DNA from: Tubulanus polymorphus
Taxonomy: Eukaryota; Nemertea; Palaeonemertea; Tubulaniformes; Tubulanidae
DNA length: 64,000 nt
Reading direction: 5' to 3'
NCBI RefSeq assembly: GCF_964204645.1
Contig: NC_134027.1
Span: 7,366,485-7,430,484, forward strand
In this document: positions 62,101-64,000 of the stretch, piece after piece
Numbering within the stretch: position 1 is the stretch's first letter
Layout of the letters: each line of letters starts with the position of its first letter
Program-made: the position numbers and the translations under genes
The notes under the pieces: generated by a model
The model's input: only the letters and a program-made list of their open reading frames with translations
Told to the model about the DNA's origin: nothing
Database searches by the model: none

Positions 62101-64000
62101 ATTCTCCGATGGTAATTGCTCCAAATTTTCATTGTCCAAAGGAATTTATGTCAACTGAATAATACTATTGATATGATTTGATTGATTGTCAGTTTTTACT
62201 TGTACGATGTTGTAGTTGAATAAGTATTTTTAGCCGCAATTATTGTTCTATTTTTTCAGTTATCATACCATTATAATTACGTTATTATCATATTTGTGGT
62301 GCAAATATTATAATGTAACAATGAAACCTGTTTACTTGTGAATACATTATTGCGAATACATTATTTTTCAGAGCGATTCAAGATCATCGCGTAAAACTGC
62401 CTCGTCATCAACCTCTTCATCATCCTCTTCATCAGTGCCAATAAAAGATCAACTTACTGATAATAAATATGCCGATATTAACAGCAATCTGGAAGGTACA
62501 AATAGTTTCCTCATGTACTCATCCATTTTTAGCCCACTTGGGTCTTTAGTCCCAGAGGGCCTTTGAAGTAGGGAAACTTTGAAGATGCTTCAATCAGTGA
62601 TTTTCATCTTCATTCAAATATATAAATCTCCATCAGTTAAAGAAAAATTGGGTTTATGGGTTGGGATTAAGGCCATTGATTATTGTATTTGTTCACCATG
62701 GGGCATTGAATTTTGAAACTGTCAGATTGTCAAGCACAGGCTTAGTGTCCATGGGCCCCTACTTGTCTTTTTACAAATTTTCCAGAATTGAAATGCTTTA
62801 TATTGATTTTTCTGTTGTGGATGTAGGGCCGAGTAAAAATGATTACCAAGATATGAACTCGGAGAATCGGCCTGATGTGGTTGGTCGTCTTTCTGTCTCA
62901 TCAGTGGCCAGCAAAAACTCCTCTATGGGTAAGTTACATTAGTAAAAGTTGAATGCTGATTTATAAATAACTTACATTTGGGATTTGAAATTTCTCCTGT
63001 ACTTGTAAGAACTCTTTTGGTTTATTTTATGTATTTTTTTATTTTGATAGCTTCAGACGGCGTTTTTTCACCGTTGAATGAAAACTGGAGGAATGTATCC
63101 GGTTTACGTGGTAATCTCAGTCAACAGTCGAATGTGAGCAGCGCGTCTCAATCGCCCAGTTTATCTAGGCAAATATTTAGCCCAATCAGTAACCACGATC
63201 AGCAACAGCTGACCGCAGCAAGCGCTGCATCAGCCGGTGAGAGTAATGTCTGTTTGAATGGAGAACAGCAAAGAGATTTTGCTGTTGTAAGTATGAACAT
63301 GGAACGATGATTTTAGCTAATAGGTATTGATTAAGATAATTAGGCAGTATTTTCGATTTAAAATAAAGACTGATGACTGGCGGAAGATGAAGAACGAGAG
63401 AAAATGAGATTGACAATATTTATAGAAAGTATATCATACGTATGTTTGTATTGTAGGTGACACCATTACCTGGACAGACGGCAGCTAGTATATATTCAGT
63501 TCAGAGTAGCGTTTGTGCAAGTCCTGAGACGATCGTAGATGGCAGCAGTGATTCTAGCGATAGTAATACAACACCTCGTCGGTTACCCGGTGTCACTAAC
63601 GGATTATTGAAGACAAATAATACTCCCAGTTCATTAGTTGCAACTCGATGTAAGCGCCATTGAATTTCGATCCATATTGTAACGATTAGTGAAGTAATTT
63701 ATGTTTAAAAAAGATTTCTCTCCTATCTATTCGTAGTGCAAGCATTAAAACAGTTGGAGCAAGCTAGTAATGACCAGTCTCTACCTAACGGTTCACCTTA
63801 TCAATCCTCATCAATAAAAAATGCTGAATCAAAGGATCTAAATGCAGTGGCTACAGAAAGTAATTTGAGAAAACCGGTCAATGAACTGGAAAGTGGTGCT
63901 TCAACACCAGTCATGGGGAAAGGTCGTAGAACCCCGATTGTACCTGAGGTTGCAGAATCAAATAGAACTCCAACAAACAGTCCGCCGACTATGAAACCAT
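59118..64000 (+). CDS. NEDD1: NEDD1, gamma-tubulin-recruiting WD40 protein (3' end outside window)
   Basis: Eleven exons are visible: 59118-59259, 59472-59566, 59900-60016, 60219-60359, 60553-60782, 61164-61365, 62372-62495, 62827-62928, 63051-63286, 63457-63649 and 63737 onward. The first six encode a seven-blade WD40 propeller (EDIKIWDCSNG, YLLSGGKNGLITVFDL, YIASGSVHGEIILYNV, LLGSVSEDGAVCLWDT, GLDKRIVCYDV, GSVRGTVFIYDLR), matching NEDD1 blade for blade. Later exons encode a Ser/Asn-rich linker with a FSPLNENW motif comparable to the MFSPIR region of NEDD1, a phosphorylation site area. The C-terminal gamma-tubulin-binding coiled coil lies beyond the window. NEDD1 targets the gamma-tubulin ring complex to centrosomes and spindles. 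Confidence 0.93.

Noticed and set aside
1-64000. tRNA, rRNA or CRISPR features
   Set aside because: No cloverleaf with an intact T-loop motif, no rRNA-like block and no spaced direct-repeat array was seen; the repeats present are eukaryotic transposons and satellites.

Overview
This is nuclear DNA from a metazoan: AT-rich, with GT-AG introns in almost every gene, canonical AATAAA signals, non-LTR retrotransposons and MITEs. The gene set (DEG/ENaC channel, METTL4, SNX14, an MBD protein, an NR2C nuclear receptor, NEDD1, intronless peptide-type GPCR, Ig/FN3 receptor) and the repeats fit a marine invertebrate, most likely a lophotrochozoan. The phylum cannot be fixed from the sequence alone.

Layout. 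1-2 kb: the 3' end of a DEG/ENaC channel (+), facing a decayed 5' fragment of an INTS13/Asunder-like gene (-). 3.3-7.4 kb: a complete eight-exon gene (+) for a 967-residue protein with a long acidic disordered N-terminus and a papain/C39-like Cys-His-Asn domain, which I cannot name. 9.5-20.7 kb: MRPS17 (-), then a 4.19-kb direct tandem duplication. Each unit carries MRPS17 exon 1, a small secreted PAN/apple-like plus beta-sandwich gene (+) and the 3' part of a CR1/L2-group LINE. Unit 2 runs on into the full-length LINE with ORF1 and ORF2. 21.2-28.1 kb: a decayed GPCR (-), then a nine-exon Ig/FN3 single-pass receptor (-) with a 1.9-kb foldback element in one intron. 28.4-30.4 kb: uncertain cysteine-rich ORFs (-) and an intronless class A GPCR (+). 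32.3-35.2 kb: METTL4 (-), with two MITE-like elements in its introns. 35.4-36.3 kb: a dead LINE fragment. 36.4-44.2 kb: SNX14 (+), with a piggyBac-type MITE. 45.1-47.1 kb: a MeCP2/MBD4-like methyl-CpG-binding gene (+). 49.6-55.1 kb: an NR2C (TR2/TR4) nuclear receptor (-). 55.1-59.1 kb: intergenic DNA with a TTAGGG block, a ~143-bp tandem repeat and a second piggyBac-type MITE. 59.1 kb to the end: NEDD1 (+), incomplete.

The genes are unrelated neighbours rather than one pathway, though METTL4 (DNA/RNA adenine methylation) and the MBD protein both touch nucleic-acid methylation. The most notable points are the near-identical tandem duplication with a breakpoint 4 nt inside an MRPS17 exon, the unnamed C39-like protein, the PAN/beta-sandwich secreted protein, the LINE whose endonuclease ETW motif is lost at a frameshift, and the long foldback inside the Ig receptor gene. 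Exon boundaries were read by eye from splice consensus, phase and remembered family similarity; no search was run.
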